This document shows positions 37,815-47,045 of a stretch of DNA of 64,000 bases, piece after piece (positions within the stretch are counted from its first letter, which is position 1; the number at the start of each line of letters is the position of its first letter). Origin of the DNA: Xanthobacter sp. NM-59 (GTDB lineage Bacteria; Pseudomonadota; Alphaproteobacteria; Rhizobiales; Xanthobacteraceae); contig NZ_JACBFQ010000012.1 in the NCBI RefSeq assembly GCF_021401125.1, forward strand, positions 62,001 through 126,000, read 5' to 3'. Both the position numbers and the translations under genes were made by a program. The notes below the pieces were generated by a model. It was not told where the DNA came from, did not search any database, and saw only the letters and a program-made list of their open reading frames with translations.

Positions 37815-38936
37815 CTAACGGGAGATGGCCGAGGCCAGCCGGCTCAGGAGGCCCACCAGCTCCGTCTGGCGGCCGATGCCGAGCTTGGCGAACACCGCGC
37901 GCAGGTGGCTGCGCGCGGTTTCATAGGAAATACCCTGATTGTCCGCGATGTCGCGCAGGCGCTCGCCATGGCCGATGGCCTCGGCGACGCGCGCTTCCGC
38001 CGGCGTCAGCCCCAGGTCACGCAGATGCTGCGACAGGCGCGGCACCTGCGCGCCCAGGTCCCGTACCAGCACCATGGCGCCACCCGCACCAAAGGTGATG
38101 AATTCCAGCCCCTCGAACTGCCGGTAGACGGGGACCGCCTGCGCATACAAAGCGGGCCGGCCGCTGGGACGGCGGATCAGCACGCCGCGAGCGGGGGCGG
38201 CCGCCGCGCCCGGCAGGGCGGTGCCGATGGCGCGCTGAAGCCGCTCGTCATCCTGCCGCTGGGCGGCCCGCAACCGGCGGGCGACGACGCTCAGCCCGTC
38301 CCCCAGCAGGCGCTCGCCCATCACGTTCACATGCCGCACTGCGCCGTCGCGATCCAGCAGGAACGCGCCCCACGCCAGGCGGTCCACCGCGTCCGCGAAA
38401 TCGCTCGCCACCACGCGCGCCTCCAGCAGCGCCGTGCTGATGGAAAGGGCCCGCCCGATATGGCCCGCAAGGCCGGCCATGCGCGCGATGTCGTCCGGCG
38501 GGTAGCGGTCTCGCTTGATGGGATTGTGAACGGCCACCGAGACGAGCTGCCCATCCCGGCTGCCGGTGATGGCCGCCAGCAGCTCGCCCACGCCGTAGCC
38601 GTGCAGGAATTCCTGGTAGAACGGATCCTGGCGGATTTCCTCCTCGGTCATCACCAGCCGATCGGTGCTCGCCGTCCCCGGCAGGACCCCGCGCGCCACC
38701 ACCCGCTGGGCCGGCGTGTCGTGCCGCCACCACAGCGCGTCATAGGCAGCCTTGAGATCGCCGAGCTCGGATGAAACCATGGCCCGCATCATATGCTCGG
38801 CCCCGAGCGGCACCATGGATGCCCCCACCGCTCCAAAGGCGTGGGCGATCCGGTCGAGCACCTGCGGCCATTGATCGGGCTGGAGCGCGGCCCCGTAGAG
38901 CGCCTCGATCACCTCCAGAATGTCGGTATCCGCCAT
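37815..38936 (-). CDS. LuxR-family (helix-turn-helix) transcriptional regulator
   Basis: A 373-residue regulator. The C-terminal ~65 residues are a LuxR-type DNA-binding domain (GLTPAEARVAEAIGHGERLRD, then NQGISYETARSHLRAVFAKLGI and RQTELVGLL). Residues 1-300 form a PAS/GAF-like sensory part (ILEVIEALYGAALQPDQWPQVLD at the start; AWGAFLLDRDGAVRHVN near 205), with no autoinducer-binding signature and no receiver domain, so the signal is unknown. The ATG at 38936 follows a GAGGGGG site. It is divergent from the chemoreceptor gene. Confidence 0.9.
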   Translation of the reverse strand: MADTDILEVIEALYGAALQPDQWPQVLDRIAHAFGAVGASMVPLGAEHMMRAMVSSELGDLKAAYDALWWRHDTPAQRVVARGVLPGTASTDRLVMTEEEIRQDPFYQEFLHGYGVGELLAAITGSRDGQLVSVAVHNPIKRDRYPPDDIARMAGLAGHIGRALSISTALLEARVVASDFADAVDRLAWGAFLLDRDGAVRHVNVMGERLLGDGLSVVARRLRAAQRQDDERLQRAIGTALPGAAAAPARGVLIRRPSGRPALYAQAVPVYRQFEGLEFITFGAGGAMVLVRDLGAQVPRLSQHLRDLGLTPAEARVAEAIGHGERLRDIADNQGISYETARSHLRAVFAKLGIGRQTELVGLLSRLASAISR

Positions 38937-39154
38937 CCGCGCCCCCTCACGGTGAGCATAAGGCAGACTTATCACAACCCCAAACTCAGGATCTGCACAT
39001 TTTCTCGCGAACCGAGCACTGGCGTTGCGGCCCAGCTTCCGGCAAGCTCCATATGGTCCATGGAGACTGGTAAAGTTTCCGAAACACGTCCACGCTACAC
39101 TACAAATATACCATCATTCTATGTAGATTTGCATCGAGGCGAGGAAACGCCAGC

Positions 39155-40423
39155 GTGCTCAATTACATCCTAACCCTCCTTGGCATTTTTACGAAGGGTC
39201 TGGGCCTGCGGATCGTCCTGTGCTTTCTGCCCCCCATCGTGGCAGCCTGGACTTTCTTCATCCTGCACCTGGTCAATCTTTACGAGTTCCATCCGGACTC
39301 ATTCACGCCAACGCTGGTGTTCGGCCTGCTCGGCATTGCCGTCGGCAGCGTGATCGTCTGCATCCTGATCCTGACCATCGTTCCGCCCCTGCGGCGGATT
39401 GTCGACGTCACGGCGGTGCTCCAGCACGGCAAGACCGATTTCTCCATTCCCTATCTGGCCCGCAAGGACGAGATCGGCGATCTGGCCCGCTCGTTCGAGG
39501 TGCTGCGCGAAGGCCTCATCCGCGCCGCCGAGCTGGAGGCGGCCAACCGGGCCGAGGCGGAAGCCAAGATTGCCCACGGCAACCGCATCTCCACCCTCGC
39601 GCGGAACTTCGAGGCCGTCATCAAGACCGTGGTGGGCGCCCTCACCGCGGCGGCGAGCGAGCTGCAGAGCAGTGCCGCCCGCATGCTGGAGATCTCGCAG
39701 CAGACCCAGCAGCAGAGCAATGTGGTGGCCTCCGCCTCCCTCGACGCCTCCTCGAACGTGCAGGCCGTGGCCGGCGCCACTGAGCAGATGACCGCCTCCA
39801 GCCGCGAGATCGGGCGGCAGGTGTCCAAGGCCTCCGACATGGCCGCCACCGCCGTGGAGCAGGCCAACCGCACCGGGGACGTGGTGGATCGCCTCGCCAA
39901 GGACGCGGACAAGATCGGCTCGGTGGTGCAGCTGATCCAGGAAATCACCGCCCAGACCAACCTGCTCGCCCTCAACGCCACCATCGAGGCGGCCCGCGCG
40001 GGTGAGGCCGGCAAGGGCTTCGCCGTGGTGGCGAGCGAAGTGAAGACCCTGGCCGAGCAAACCGCCAAGGCCACCGAGGAAATCTCCTCACAGATCGCCG
40101 ACATCCAGGGTGCCACCACCTCCACGGTGGGCGCCATCCGCGAGATCAGCCATTCCATCGCCGACATCAATGACGTCGCCTCCGCCGTGGCCATGGCCGC
40201 GCAGCAGCAGGTGACGGCGACCGTCGAAATCTCCGACAACGTGCAGCAGGCGGCGCTGGGCACCGGCGAGATTTCCCGGAACATTTCCGGCGTCGCGGAG
40301 GCGGTGGACATGACGAGCACGGTGGCCGGAACCGTGCTCTCCGCCGCCACCCGCCTCACCGGGCAGGCCGACGAGCTGCGCAAGGAAGTCGATCAGTTCC
40401 TGACCGCCCTCAACCAGGCCTAG
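39155..40423 (+). CDS. Methyl-accepting chemotaxis protein without sensory domain
   Basis: A 422-residue chemoreceptor. Two membrane segments (about 17-41 and 53-77) are separated by only ~12 residues, so there is no periplasmic ligand domain. A HAMP segment follows ([21 protein letters not shown], 76-130), then the signalling coiled coil with the conserved tip [21 protein letters not shown] and [18 protein letters not shown]. It ends without the CheR-tethering pentapeptide. Input could come through the membrane, HAMP or a partner. It starts with GTG behind GAGGCGAGGAAA. Divergent from the LuxR-type gene. Confidence 0.92.
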   Translation: MLNYILTLLGIFTKGLGLRIVLCFLPPIVAAWTFFILHLVNLYEFHPDSFTPTLVFGLLGIAVGSVIVCILILTIVPPLRRIVDVTAVLQHGKTDFSIPYLARKDEIGDLARSFEVLREGLIRAAELEAANRAEAEAKIAHGNRISTLARNFEAVIKTVVGALTAAASELQSSAARMLEISQQTQQQSNVVASASLDASSNVQAVAGATEQMTASSREIGRQVSKASDMAATAVEQANRTGDVVDRLAKDADKIGSVVQLIQEITAQTNLLALNATIEAARAGEAGKGFAVVASEVKTLAEQTAKATEEISSQIADIQGATTSTVGAIREISHSIADINDVASAVAMAAQQQVTATVEISDNVQQAALGTGEISRNISGVAEAVDMTSTVAGTVLSAATRLTGQADELRKEVDQFLTALNQA

Positions 40424-41152
40424 ACGGGGTGGGATTTCGGGGATCACGGACCCGCGAGGGCCTGCTCCGGCTTTGCGGAGCACAGTGAGGCTCGGGGCCA
40501 TGACCGCTCGGGGGCAATGACCGCCTCGGGGCCATGACCGCCTCGGTGGCGTGGACGGGCCTTGAGGCCGTCGCGATGGGCCAGGACCCTGCCCTTCGCC
40601 GCGCCGGCGTGGCCTCGTCGTCGACGCGACGCCCCGGTCTCACGGGCGGGCGTGGCGCCGGACGAGCGCCTCGGTGGCTGCGCGGAAACCTGCCTCGTAC
40701 GCCTAAGGCGGACCGGCCCTGGGGTCGATCACATTCCAGCCCCCACGAATGCTGCCGGAAGGATGCGCCTTTCCACGCCCGAGGCGAGGCCGGTCGCGGA
40801 ACCGTGGCTCCGGCGCGCGAGCGGCTGTGAAGGCGCGAGACATTGAACCCGGACGCATCGAGGCCAGCCCCGGCGGGAGCATGCGCGAGCCGGCGCCCGA
40901 TGTTTCCGCGCACAAGCATACCGCGCCTGCCCCGCCTCACCCTCCCCCGCGAAGCTCAACACAGTCCGTTAAGAGCAACGCCCGCCCTGCCCCGTTGCGC
41001 AGGAGACAGCCGGCCGCTTCCTCCCCCTCAGGGGTGCTCGCCGCCGTCATCGGCCGCCACGCTCATCGCGCCTTTGGGGAAACACACCCCCCGCCTGCGG
41101 AAGGCAAGGGGTGCCTGGCGCGCGCGCCGGAGGCCAAGCCGTCCCTCCGCCC
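40424..41152. other. Long intergenic region behind the chemoreceptor
   Basis: 729 bp between convergent genes, without a supported gene. It opens with a 7-bp hairpin (40463-40469 with 40476-40482) that may end the chemoreceptor transcript, followed by the 17-bp tandem repeats described separately. The rest is GC-rich; frames in it have no ribosome sites. Confidence 0.45.
40491..40554. repeat. 17-bp tandem repeat, three copies plus a remnant
   Basis: The unit CTCGGGGCCATGACCGC starts at 40491 (one base short), 40507 (one G inserted, C to A) and 40525 (exact), with a decayed fourth start at 40542. It lies ~70 bp behind the chemoreceptor stop. Confidence 0.75.
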
Positions 41153-41938
41153 TCAGGCGCTGAGCTCACGCAAGGCCGCCGCATGCAGAGCGGGCGAGGC
41201 CGCCGCCACCACCTTGCCGTCGGAGCCGAGGCCGAGGGGCCGGCCCTGCCAGTCGGTCATGATGCCGCCCGCGCCTTCCACCACCGGCACCAGGGCCATG
41301 TAATCGTAGGGCTGGAGCGAGGTTTCCACCACCAGGTCACAATGGCCCGAGGCCAGAAGGCCATATTGGTAGCAATCGCCACCGAAACGGCGGATGGCGC
41401 CCTTGCGGCTCAGCGCGTCATAGCGCGCCCAATCGGACGGCGCGAAGAAATCCGGGGAGGTGGTGTAGACCCGCGCATCCTCCAGCGCCGCGCAGCCGCT
41501 CACATGCGCGGGCGCGCCATTGAAGGTGGTGGCGCCGGGCAGGCCCACCCAGCGCTCGCCCAAGGGCGGCACCTCGATCACCCCCAGCTTCGGCACACCG
41601 CGTTCGGCATAGGCGATGAGCGCGCCGAACAGGGGCATGCCGGTGATGAAGCTCTTGGTGCCGTCGATGGGATCGATCACCCACAGATGGTCGTCTCCGC
41701 CGCTCATGCCCGCTTCCTCGCCGAGGATGGCATGACCGGGAAAGCGCGCTGCGATGGCCTCGCGCAGGGCGGCCTCAATGGCCTTGTCGGCGATGGTCAC
41801 CGGGCTTTCGTCCGCCTTGCGCTCGAACGCCGTGGTCTTGCGGAAATGGGCCCGGGCCAGCCCGCGCGCCAGGTCCGCCAGCTCACCGGCGAAGGCCGCC
41901 AGAACACCCGCATCGAGATCCAGATCGAAACCGCTCAT
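41153..41938 (-). CDS. hisN: Histidinol-phosphatase / inositol-monophosphatase family
   Basis: A 261-residue Mg-dependent phosphatase. Metal ligands are visible in LGEEAG (72-77), WVIDPIDGTKSF (86-97) and the C-terminal QPYDYMALVPVVEGAGG. Among the inositol-monophosphatase family it best fits the histidinol-phosphatase subgroup that replaces HisB in alphaproteobacteria (RFGGDCYQYGLLASG). The ATG at 41938 follows GGGGAGATGG at a good spacing. It is divergent from the FAD/GcvT dehydrogenase gene; the operator between them may touch its promoter. Confidence 0.85.
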   Translation of the reverse strand: MSGFDLDLDAGVLAAFAGELADLARGLARAHFRKTTAFERKADESPVTIADKAIEAALREAIAARFPGHAILGEEAGMSGGDDHLWVIDPIDGTKSFITGMPLFGALIAYAERGVPKLGVIEVPPLGERWVGLPGATTFNGAPAHVSGCAALEDARVYTTSPDFFAPSDWARYDALSRKGAIRRFGGDCYQYGLLASGHCDLVVETSLQPYDYMALVPVVEGAGGIMTDWQGRPLGLGSDGKVVAAASPALHAAALRELSA

Positions 41939-42016
41939 TGAACTCCATCTCCCCACGGATCGCGCGACGGCGCAGCAGCCGGAACCGGCCAAAGCCACAA
42001 AAACCTCTATTTGCCA

Positions 42017-42046
42017 CACAAATCAATATCGATTTGTGGATTTGTG
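42017..42046. promoter_or_regulatory. Three-half-site operator between hisN and the dehydrogenase gene
   Basis: CACAAATC (42017-42024) and GATTTGTG (42031-42038) form a perfect 8-bp inverted repeat with a six-base spacer; a third copy, GATTTGTG (42039-42046), follows directly, and TTGAC comes right behind as a possible -35. It lies 108 bp before the dehydrogenase start and ~80 bp before hisN. The binding protein is not encoded next to it. Confidence 0.7.
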
Positions 42047-42153
42047 TTGACTTCGCCGCAGCGCAGCAGGAATCATGAGGCTGTTCGCGGGCCAATCCGG
42101 CGCCACTGCATGCTTCGCGCGCCGCCCGCCACAGGACCACTCAGGGGATCTTC

Positions 42154-44601
42154 ATGGCTGAGTTTCCGACCCAGGCCCAGGTCGTCATCGTCGGCGGCGG
42201 CATCATCGGCACGTCCACCGCCTATCACCTCGCCAAGCTGGGCTATAAGGACACGGTGCTCATCGAGCGCCACAAGCTCACCTCCGGCTCGACCTTCCAC
42301 GCGGCGGGCCTGGTGGGTCAGCTGCGCTCCAACGCCAACATCACCCAGCTCCTGGGTGAATCGGTGAAGATCTACCAGACGCTGGAACAGGAAACCGGCC
42401 TCGCCACCGGCTGGAAGATGAATGGCGGCCTGCGCCTCGCCTGCACGCAGGAGCGCTGGACCGAGGTGAAGCGCCAGGCCACCACCGCCCGCTCCTTCGG
42501 CCTGGAAATGCACCTGCTGACGCCGAAGGAGGCGCAGGAGCTGTGGCCGCTCATGGACATTTCGGACGTGGTGGGCGCTGCCTTCCTGCCCACGGACGGC
42601 CAGGCCAACCCCTCCGACATCACCGGCTCCCTCGCCAAGGGCGCGCGCATGAACGGCGCCCGCATCTTCGAGGACACGGAAGTCACCGGCTTCAAGGTGG
42701 AGAACGGCCGCGTCACCGTGGTGGAGACCAGCCGCGGGCCGATCCGCTGCGAAATCGTGGTGAACTGCGCCGGCCAGTGGGCCCGCGAGGTGGGCGCCAT
42801 GGTGGGGGTCAATGTGCCCCTGGTCTCGGTTGAGCACCAATATATGGTGACCGAGCGCATCCCCGGCGTCACCTCCGCTTTGCCCACGCTGCGCGATCCC
42901 GATCGCCTCACCTATTACAAGGAAGAGGTGGGCGGCCTCGTGATGGGCGGCTACGAGCCGAACCCCATTCCCTGGGCCATCAACGGCTTCCCGGAGAAGT
43001 TCAACTTCCAGCTTCTCCAGTCGAACTTCGACCATTTCGAGCAGCTCATGGAGCTGGCGCTGGGCCGCGTGCCGGCGCTTCAGACTGCCGGCATCAAGCA
43101 GCTCATCAACGGACCGGAAAGCTTCACGCCCGACGGCAACTTCATCCTTGGGCAGGCGCCGGAGCTCACGGGCTTCTATGTGGGCGCGGGCTTCAACGCC
43201 TTCGGCATCGCCTCCGGCGGCGGGGCGGGCAAGGTGCTGGCGGAATGGATCGTCGGCGGCGAGCCGCCTTACGACCTCTCTCCCGTGGACATTCTGCGCT
43301 TCGGCCGCAACCACCAGGATGTGAACTGGGTGCGCCAGCGCACGCTGGAAGCCTATGCCAAGCACTACACCATCGCCTGGCCGAGCGAGGAGCACAAAAG
43401 CGGCCGCCCGCTGCGGCGCTCGCCCCTCTATGACCGGCTGAAGGCGCAGGGCGCCGTGTTCGGCGAAAAGCTGGGCTGGGAGCGGCCCAACTGGTTCGCC
43501 GCCCCCGGCGAGGAGGCACAGGACCACTACACATTCGGCCGCCCCAACTGGACCGACGCCGTCGCCCGCGAGCACAAGGCGACCCGCGAGAGCGTGACGG
43601 TGTTCGACCAGACCTCGTTCGCCAAGTTCATGCTCATCGGCAAGGATGCCGAGCAGGCACTGTCTGCTGTCAGCGCCGGCGACATGACGCGCCCGGTGGG
43701 CTCGCTCACCTATGCGCCCATGCTGAATGCCCGGGGCGGCATAGAGTGCGACCTGACGGTGGGCCGGCTGGCGGCGGACAGCTATTACATCGTCGCCGGA
43801 ACGGGTGCGGCCACCAAGGATTTCGACTGGCTGAAGCGGCATCTGCCCCAGGGCCTCGACGCCCATCTCATGGACGTGTCCTCCATGTATGCGGTGCTCG
43901 CCCTCATGGGGCCGAACGCCCGCAAGGTGCTGGAGAAGCTCACCCGCGACGACGTTTCCGACGCCGCCTTCCCGTTCGCCACGGTGCGCACGCTCAATGT
44001 GGCCGGCGCGCCGGTGATGGCGCTGCGCCTCACCTTCGTGGGTGAACTGGGCTGGGAATTGCACATTCCCGTGGAGTTCGCCGCCACGGTCTATGACGCG
44101 CTCATGGAAGCAGGTTCCGAATTCGGCATCCGAAATGCGGGCTACCGGGCCATCGAAACCCTGCGCCTGGAGAAGGGCTATTGGGCCTCGGGCTCCGATA
44201 TCGGGCCCGACCACACCCCGTTTGAAAGCGGCCTCGGCTGGGCCATCAAGCCGGAAGGGGCCGGGGCCTTCATCGGCCGCGAGGCGCTGGAAAAGAAGAA
44301 GGCGGAACCGCTCAAGAAGCGCCTCGCCGGCTTCACCGTGGATGATCCCAACGTGGTGCTGCTGGGCCGCGAAACCATCTATCGCAACGGCGAGCGGGTG
44401 GGCTGGCTGTCGTCCGGCGGCTTCGGCCACACCCTGGGCAAGCCCATCGGCTACGGCTATGTGCGCCAGCCCGAGGCAGGACTGGACGAAGCCTACGTAC
44501 TCTCCGGCACCTATGAGCTGGATGTGGCCACCGTGCGGGTTCCGGCCAAGGTGCACCTGGCCCCGCTCTACGATCCCGAAATGAAGAAGATCCTCGCTTG
44601 A
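42154..44601 (+). CDS. FAD-dependent dimethylglycine/sarcosine dehydrogenase (GcvT-type)
   Basis: An 815-residue two-part enzyme of the DMGDH/SARDH family that oxidatively demethylates dimethylglycine or sarcosine, passing the one-carbon unit to folate. Residues 1-~400: FAD oxidase domain with VVIVGGGIIGTSTAYHLAKLG (10-30) and SGSTFHAAG, whose His49 is where this family binds FAD covalently. Residues ~430-815: GcvT-like folate domain (TRESVTVFDQTSFAKF, LTYAPMLNARGGIECDLT, FVGELGWELHIP, ETLRLEKGYWASGSDIGPDHTPFE). The transporter genes that follow suggest glycine betaine or its breakdown products as source. Which methylated glycine is used cannot be decided here. Confidence 0.9.
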   Translation: MAEFPTQAQVVIVGGGIIGTSTAYHLAKLGYKDTVLIERHKLTSGSTFHAAGLVGQLRSNANITQLLGESVKIYQTLEQETGLATGWKMNGGLRLACTQERWTEVKRQATTARSFGLEMHLLTPKEAQELWPLMDISDVVGAAFLPTDGQANPSDITGSLAKGARMNGARIFEDTEVTGFKVENGRVTVVETSRGPIRCEIVVNCAGQWAREVGAMVGVNVPLVSVEHQYMVTERIPGVTSALPTLRDPDRLTYYKEEVGGLVMGGYEPNPIPWAINGFPEKFNFQLLQSNFDHFEQLMELALGRVPALQTAGIKQLINGPESFTPDGNFILGQAPELTGFYVGAGFNAFGIASGGGAGKVLAEWIVGGEPPYDLSPVDILRFGRNHQDVNWVRQRTLEAYAKHYTIAWPSEEHKSGRPLRRSPLYDRLKAQGAVFGEKLGWERPNWFAAPGEEAQDHYTFGRPNWTDAVAREHKATRESVTVFDQTSFAKFMLIGKDAEQALSAVSAGDMTRPVGSLTYAPMLNARGGIECDLTVGRLAADSYYIVAGTGAATKDFDWLKRHLPQGLDAHLMDVSSMYAVLALMGPNARKVLEKLTRDDVSDAAFPFATVRTLNVAGAPVMALRLTFVGELGWELHIPVEFAATVYDALMEAGSEFGIRNAGYRAIETLRLEKGYWASGSDIGPDHTPFESGLGWAIKPEGAGAFIGREALEKKKAEPLKKRLAGFTVDDPNVVLLGRETIYRNGERVGWLSSGGFGHTLGKPIGYGYVRQPEAGLDEAYVLSGTYELDVATVRVPAKVHLAPLYDPEMKKILA

Positions 44602-44619
44602 CCGGCGAGTGATGCCGCG

Positions 44620-44652
44620 GAAGCCGCCGCCAACCCCTCAGGCGGCGGCTTC
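44620..44652 (+). terminator. 12-bp hairpin between dehydrogenase and binding-protein genes
   Basis: A perfect stem, 44620-44631 with 44641-44652, loop of nine, 18 bp behind the dehydrogenase stop; no T-run follows. The AT-rich stretch at 44745-44800 behind it could be a separate promoter for the transporter operon. Confidence 0.55.
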
Positions 44653-44856
44653 CACCCTCCCCTTGAGCCCCCCTTCACCCGGACGAAAGGAGACCCCGCT
44701 TCGTGCCAACGAAATAGTCACACGAAGCCGCAAATTCGCGCAGGCAGGTTGGAAAAAAACAAAATATGCTCCGCTTCATTCCTGGGACGAATTGAAATTT
44801 CCGTTGAGTGAACGGCTTCGAAGTAAGCCGCCGAAAAACTTCCAAAGGGGTTTCGC

Positions 44857-45807
44857 ATGCTTCGCACTCTGTCTCGCATCGCCCTTGCGGGCGTGGTCTC
44901 CATGGCGGTCGGCACGGCTTCGGCCGCGCCCGAATCCAAGGATCCCATCAAGATTACCCTCAACGACTGGACCGGACAGCTTCTCACCGCCCACATCATG
45001 GGTGAGATCCTGAAGAAGGAAGGCTACAACGTCGAATATGTCCCGGCCGATTACTTGGCCCAGTTCTCGGGCATGGGCACCGGTGATCTGACCGTTGCGC
45101 CCGAAGTGTGGGCCACCACGGCCCAGGAAGCGCTCGACGCGGCGGTGAAGACTGGCGGCGTGGAGAATATGGGTTCCTCCGGCATGGAAGCGCGCGAGGA
45201 TTGGTGGTTTCCCGAATACATGAAGGAAAAGTGCCCCGGTTTGCCCGACTGGAAGGCCCTGAAGAAGTGCGGCGCCGCCTTCGCCACCCCGGACACCGCC
45301 CCCAAGGGGCGCTATCTCGGCGGCCCCTCCACCTGGGGCGGCTATGACGAGGAGCGCGTGGAAGCCCTCGGCCTGCCGTTCGAGGTGATCCATGCCGGCA
45401 CCGACGCCGCCATGTTCGCCGAGCTGAAGAGCGCCTATGAGCGCAAGGCCCCGATCATCCTGTGGATCTACACGCCCCACTGGGCGCCCATCAAGTATAA
45501 GGGCGAGTTCGTGGAGTTTCCGCCTTATGAGGCCGCCTGCTACGAAGATCCGGCCTGGGGCGTGAACAAGGAAATGAAGTATGATTGCGCCAAGCCGCGT
45601 GGCCCCATCTGGAAGGCGGCCTGGTCCGGCATGAGCAAGAAGTGGCCGGGCGCTTACGAAATCATCAAGGAATACAAGTTCGACAACCAGACCATGGGCG
45701 AGCTTGCCGCCCGCGTGGATATCGACGGCCAAAAGGTGGAAGACGTGGCCGCCGACTGGGTCGCCAAGAACGAGCCCACCTGGAAGGCCTGGGTGAAGAA
45801 GCAGTGA
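44857..45807 (+). CDS. Glycine betaine/proline-type ABC transporter, binding protein
   Basis: A 316-residue periplasmic binding protein of the OpuAC/ProX family for quaternary amines. A signal peptide covers 1-23 (LSRIALAGVVSMAVGTASA). The mature domain has the family marks KITLNDWTGQLLTAHI near 32, GDLTVAPEVWATT near 76 and WWFPEYMKEKCPGLPDW near 115; aromatic residues (Trp, Tyr) that could form the cage for a trimethylammonium group are plentiful. A ribosome site AAAGGGG stands before the ATG. It leads the operon with ATPase, double permease and kinase. Confidence 0.9.
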   Translation: MLRTLSRIALAGVVSMAVGTASAAPESKDPIKITLNDWTGQLLTAHIMGEILKKEGYNVEYVPADYLAQFSGMGTGDLTVAPEVWATTAQEALDAAVKTGGVENMGSSGMEAREDWWFPEYMKEKCPGLPDWKALKKCGAAFATPDTAPKGRYLGGPSTWGGYDEERVEALGLPFEVIHAGTDAAMFAELKSAYERKAPIILWIYTPHWAPIKYKGEFVEFPPYEAACYEDPAWGVNKEMKYDCAKPRGPIWKAAWSGMSKKWPGAYEIIKEYKFDNQTMGELAARVDIDGQKVEDVAADWVAKNEPTWKAWVKKQ

Positions 45808-46010
45808 TGCCGGGGGCCCGTGGGCGTGCCCCACGGGCCCTTGCTCCAGCCTGCCCGGCAACCGGTCGCCGACCGGCGCCGGGAGGTCAGCGCCGCCCGC
45901 GCCCCTGCCAGAAGACCCGCACCCGATGGGCCGCCTCAGCCTTCGGATGCGCGGCGGTTCCTTCGTTTCCAGGCCATCCAGCCAAGGCCACGCAGCCAAG
46001 GTCCACCACC

Positions 46011-47045
46011 ATGAGCCATCCCGTTCTCGCCTGTCGCAACGTCGCCAAGCTGTATGGGGCGAAAGCCCTGAAGTTTGTCGCCGACGGACGCCTTTCCGCC
46101 GATGGCGCGACCCTGGCCGAAGCCGGCGTCACCGCCGCCGTGCGCAACGTCAATCTTGAGATCCAGCGCGGGCAGACCTTTGTCATCATGGGCCTGTCGG
46201 GCTCGGGCAAGTCGACCCTGGTGCGCTGCCTGTCCGGCCTCACGCCGCCCACCGCCGGCGAGGTGCTGTTTGAAGGGCGCGACCTGTTCAAATATTCCGA
46301 GAGCGAGCTGATCCAGATCCGCCGCCACCAGATGGGCATGGTGTTTCAGCATTTCGCTCTGCTGCCCCATCTCAACATCCTGCAGAATGTGGCTTTCCCC
46401 CTGGAGATCCAGGGCCGCACCAAGGCCGAGCGGCTGGAGAAGGCTCACAAGATGATCGAGCTCGTGGGCCTCAAGGGCCGCGAGCACCGTTTCCCCAGCG
46501 AGCTTTCCGGCGGCCAGCAGCAGCGCGTGGGCATCGCCCGTTCGCTCGCCGCCGACCCAGACCTGTGGTTTCTGGACGAACCCTTCTCCGCCCTCGACCC
46601 TCTCATCCGCCGCGAGATGCAGGATGAGGTGCTGCGCCTGCAGGGCATGCTCAAGAAGACCATCGTCTTCATCACCCACGATTTCGATGAAGCCGTGCGC
46701 ATCGCCGACCGCATCGCCATCATGAAGGACGGCAAGGTGGAGCAGATTGGCACCGCCGAGGAACTGGTGCTGACCCCCGCCACCGATTATGTGCGCGCCT
46801 TCACCCGCGAGGCGCCGCGCGCCAAGATCCTCACCGCCCGCGCCATCATGACGCCCGCCCCGGCCGACGCGAAATTCGCCGGGCTCATCGAGGCCAAGGC
46901 CCGCATCGCCACCTTCGCCCATCAGGTGGGCTCCGCCGATGGCGTCTACGGCGTGGTGGACAATGGCCGCATCCTCGGCGCCATCGACCGGCTGGCCATG
47001 ATCGACGTGCTGGTGGGCCGCGAGCCGCGGGGCCTGGCGGCATGA
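46011..47045 (+). CDS. Glycine betaine/proline-type ABC transporter, ATPase
   Basis: A 344-residue ATPase of the ProV/OpuAA type. Walker A GLSGSGKST is at 61-69, the Q-loop in MGMVFQHFALLPH near 105, signature LSGGQQQRVGIARSL near 163 and Walker B DLWFLDEPFSALDP near 183. The last ~75 residues resemble a single, degenerate CBS-like region, which in OpuA senses ionic strength. The N-terminal LACRNVAKLYGAKALKFVADG is typical of ProV. The start lies 203 bp behind the binding-protein gene; the end overlaps the permease start by four bases. Confidence 0.92.
   Translation: MSHPVLACRNVAKLYGAKALKFVADGRLSADGATLAEAGVTAAVRNVNLEIQRGQTFVIMGLSGSGKSTLVRCLSGLTPPTAGEVLFEGRDLFKYSESELIQIRRHQMGMVFQHFALLPHLNILQNVAFPLEIQGRTKAERLEKAHKMIELVGLKGREHRFPSELSGGQQQRVGIARSLAADPDLWFLDEPFSALDPLIRREMQDEVLRLQGMLKKTIVFITHDFDEAVRIADRIAIMKDGKVEQIGTAEELVLTPATDYVRAFTREAPRAKILTARAIMTPAPADAKFAGLIEAKARIATFAHQVGSADGVYGVVDNGRILGAIDRLAMIDVLVGREPRGLAA

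Noticed and set aside
42017-42046. Repeat as a phage or element attachment site
   Set aside because: No integrase, tRNA target or second copy is near; position between divergent promoters fits an operator better.
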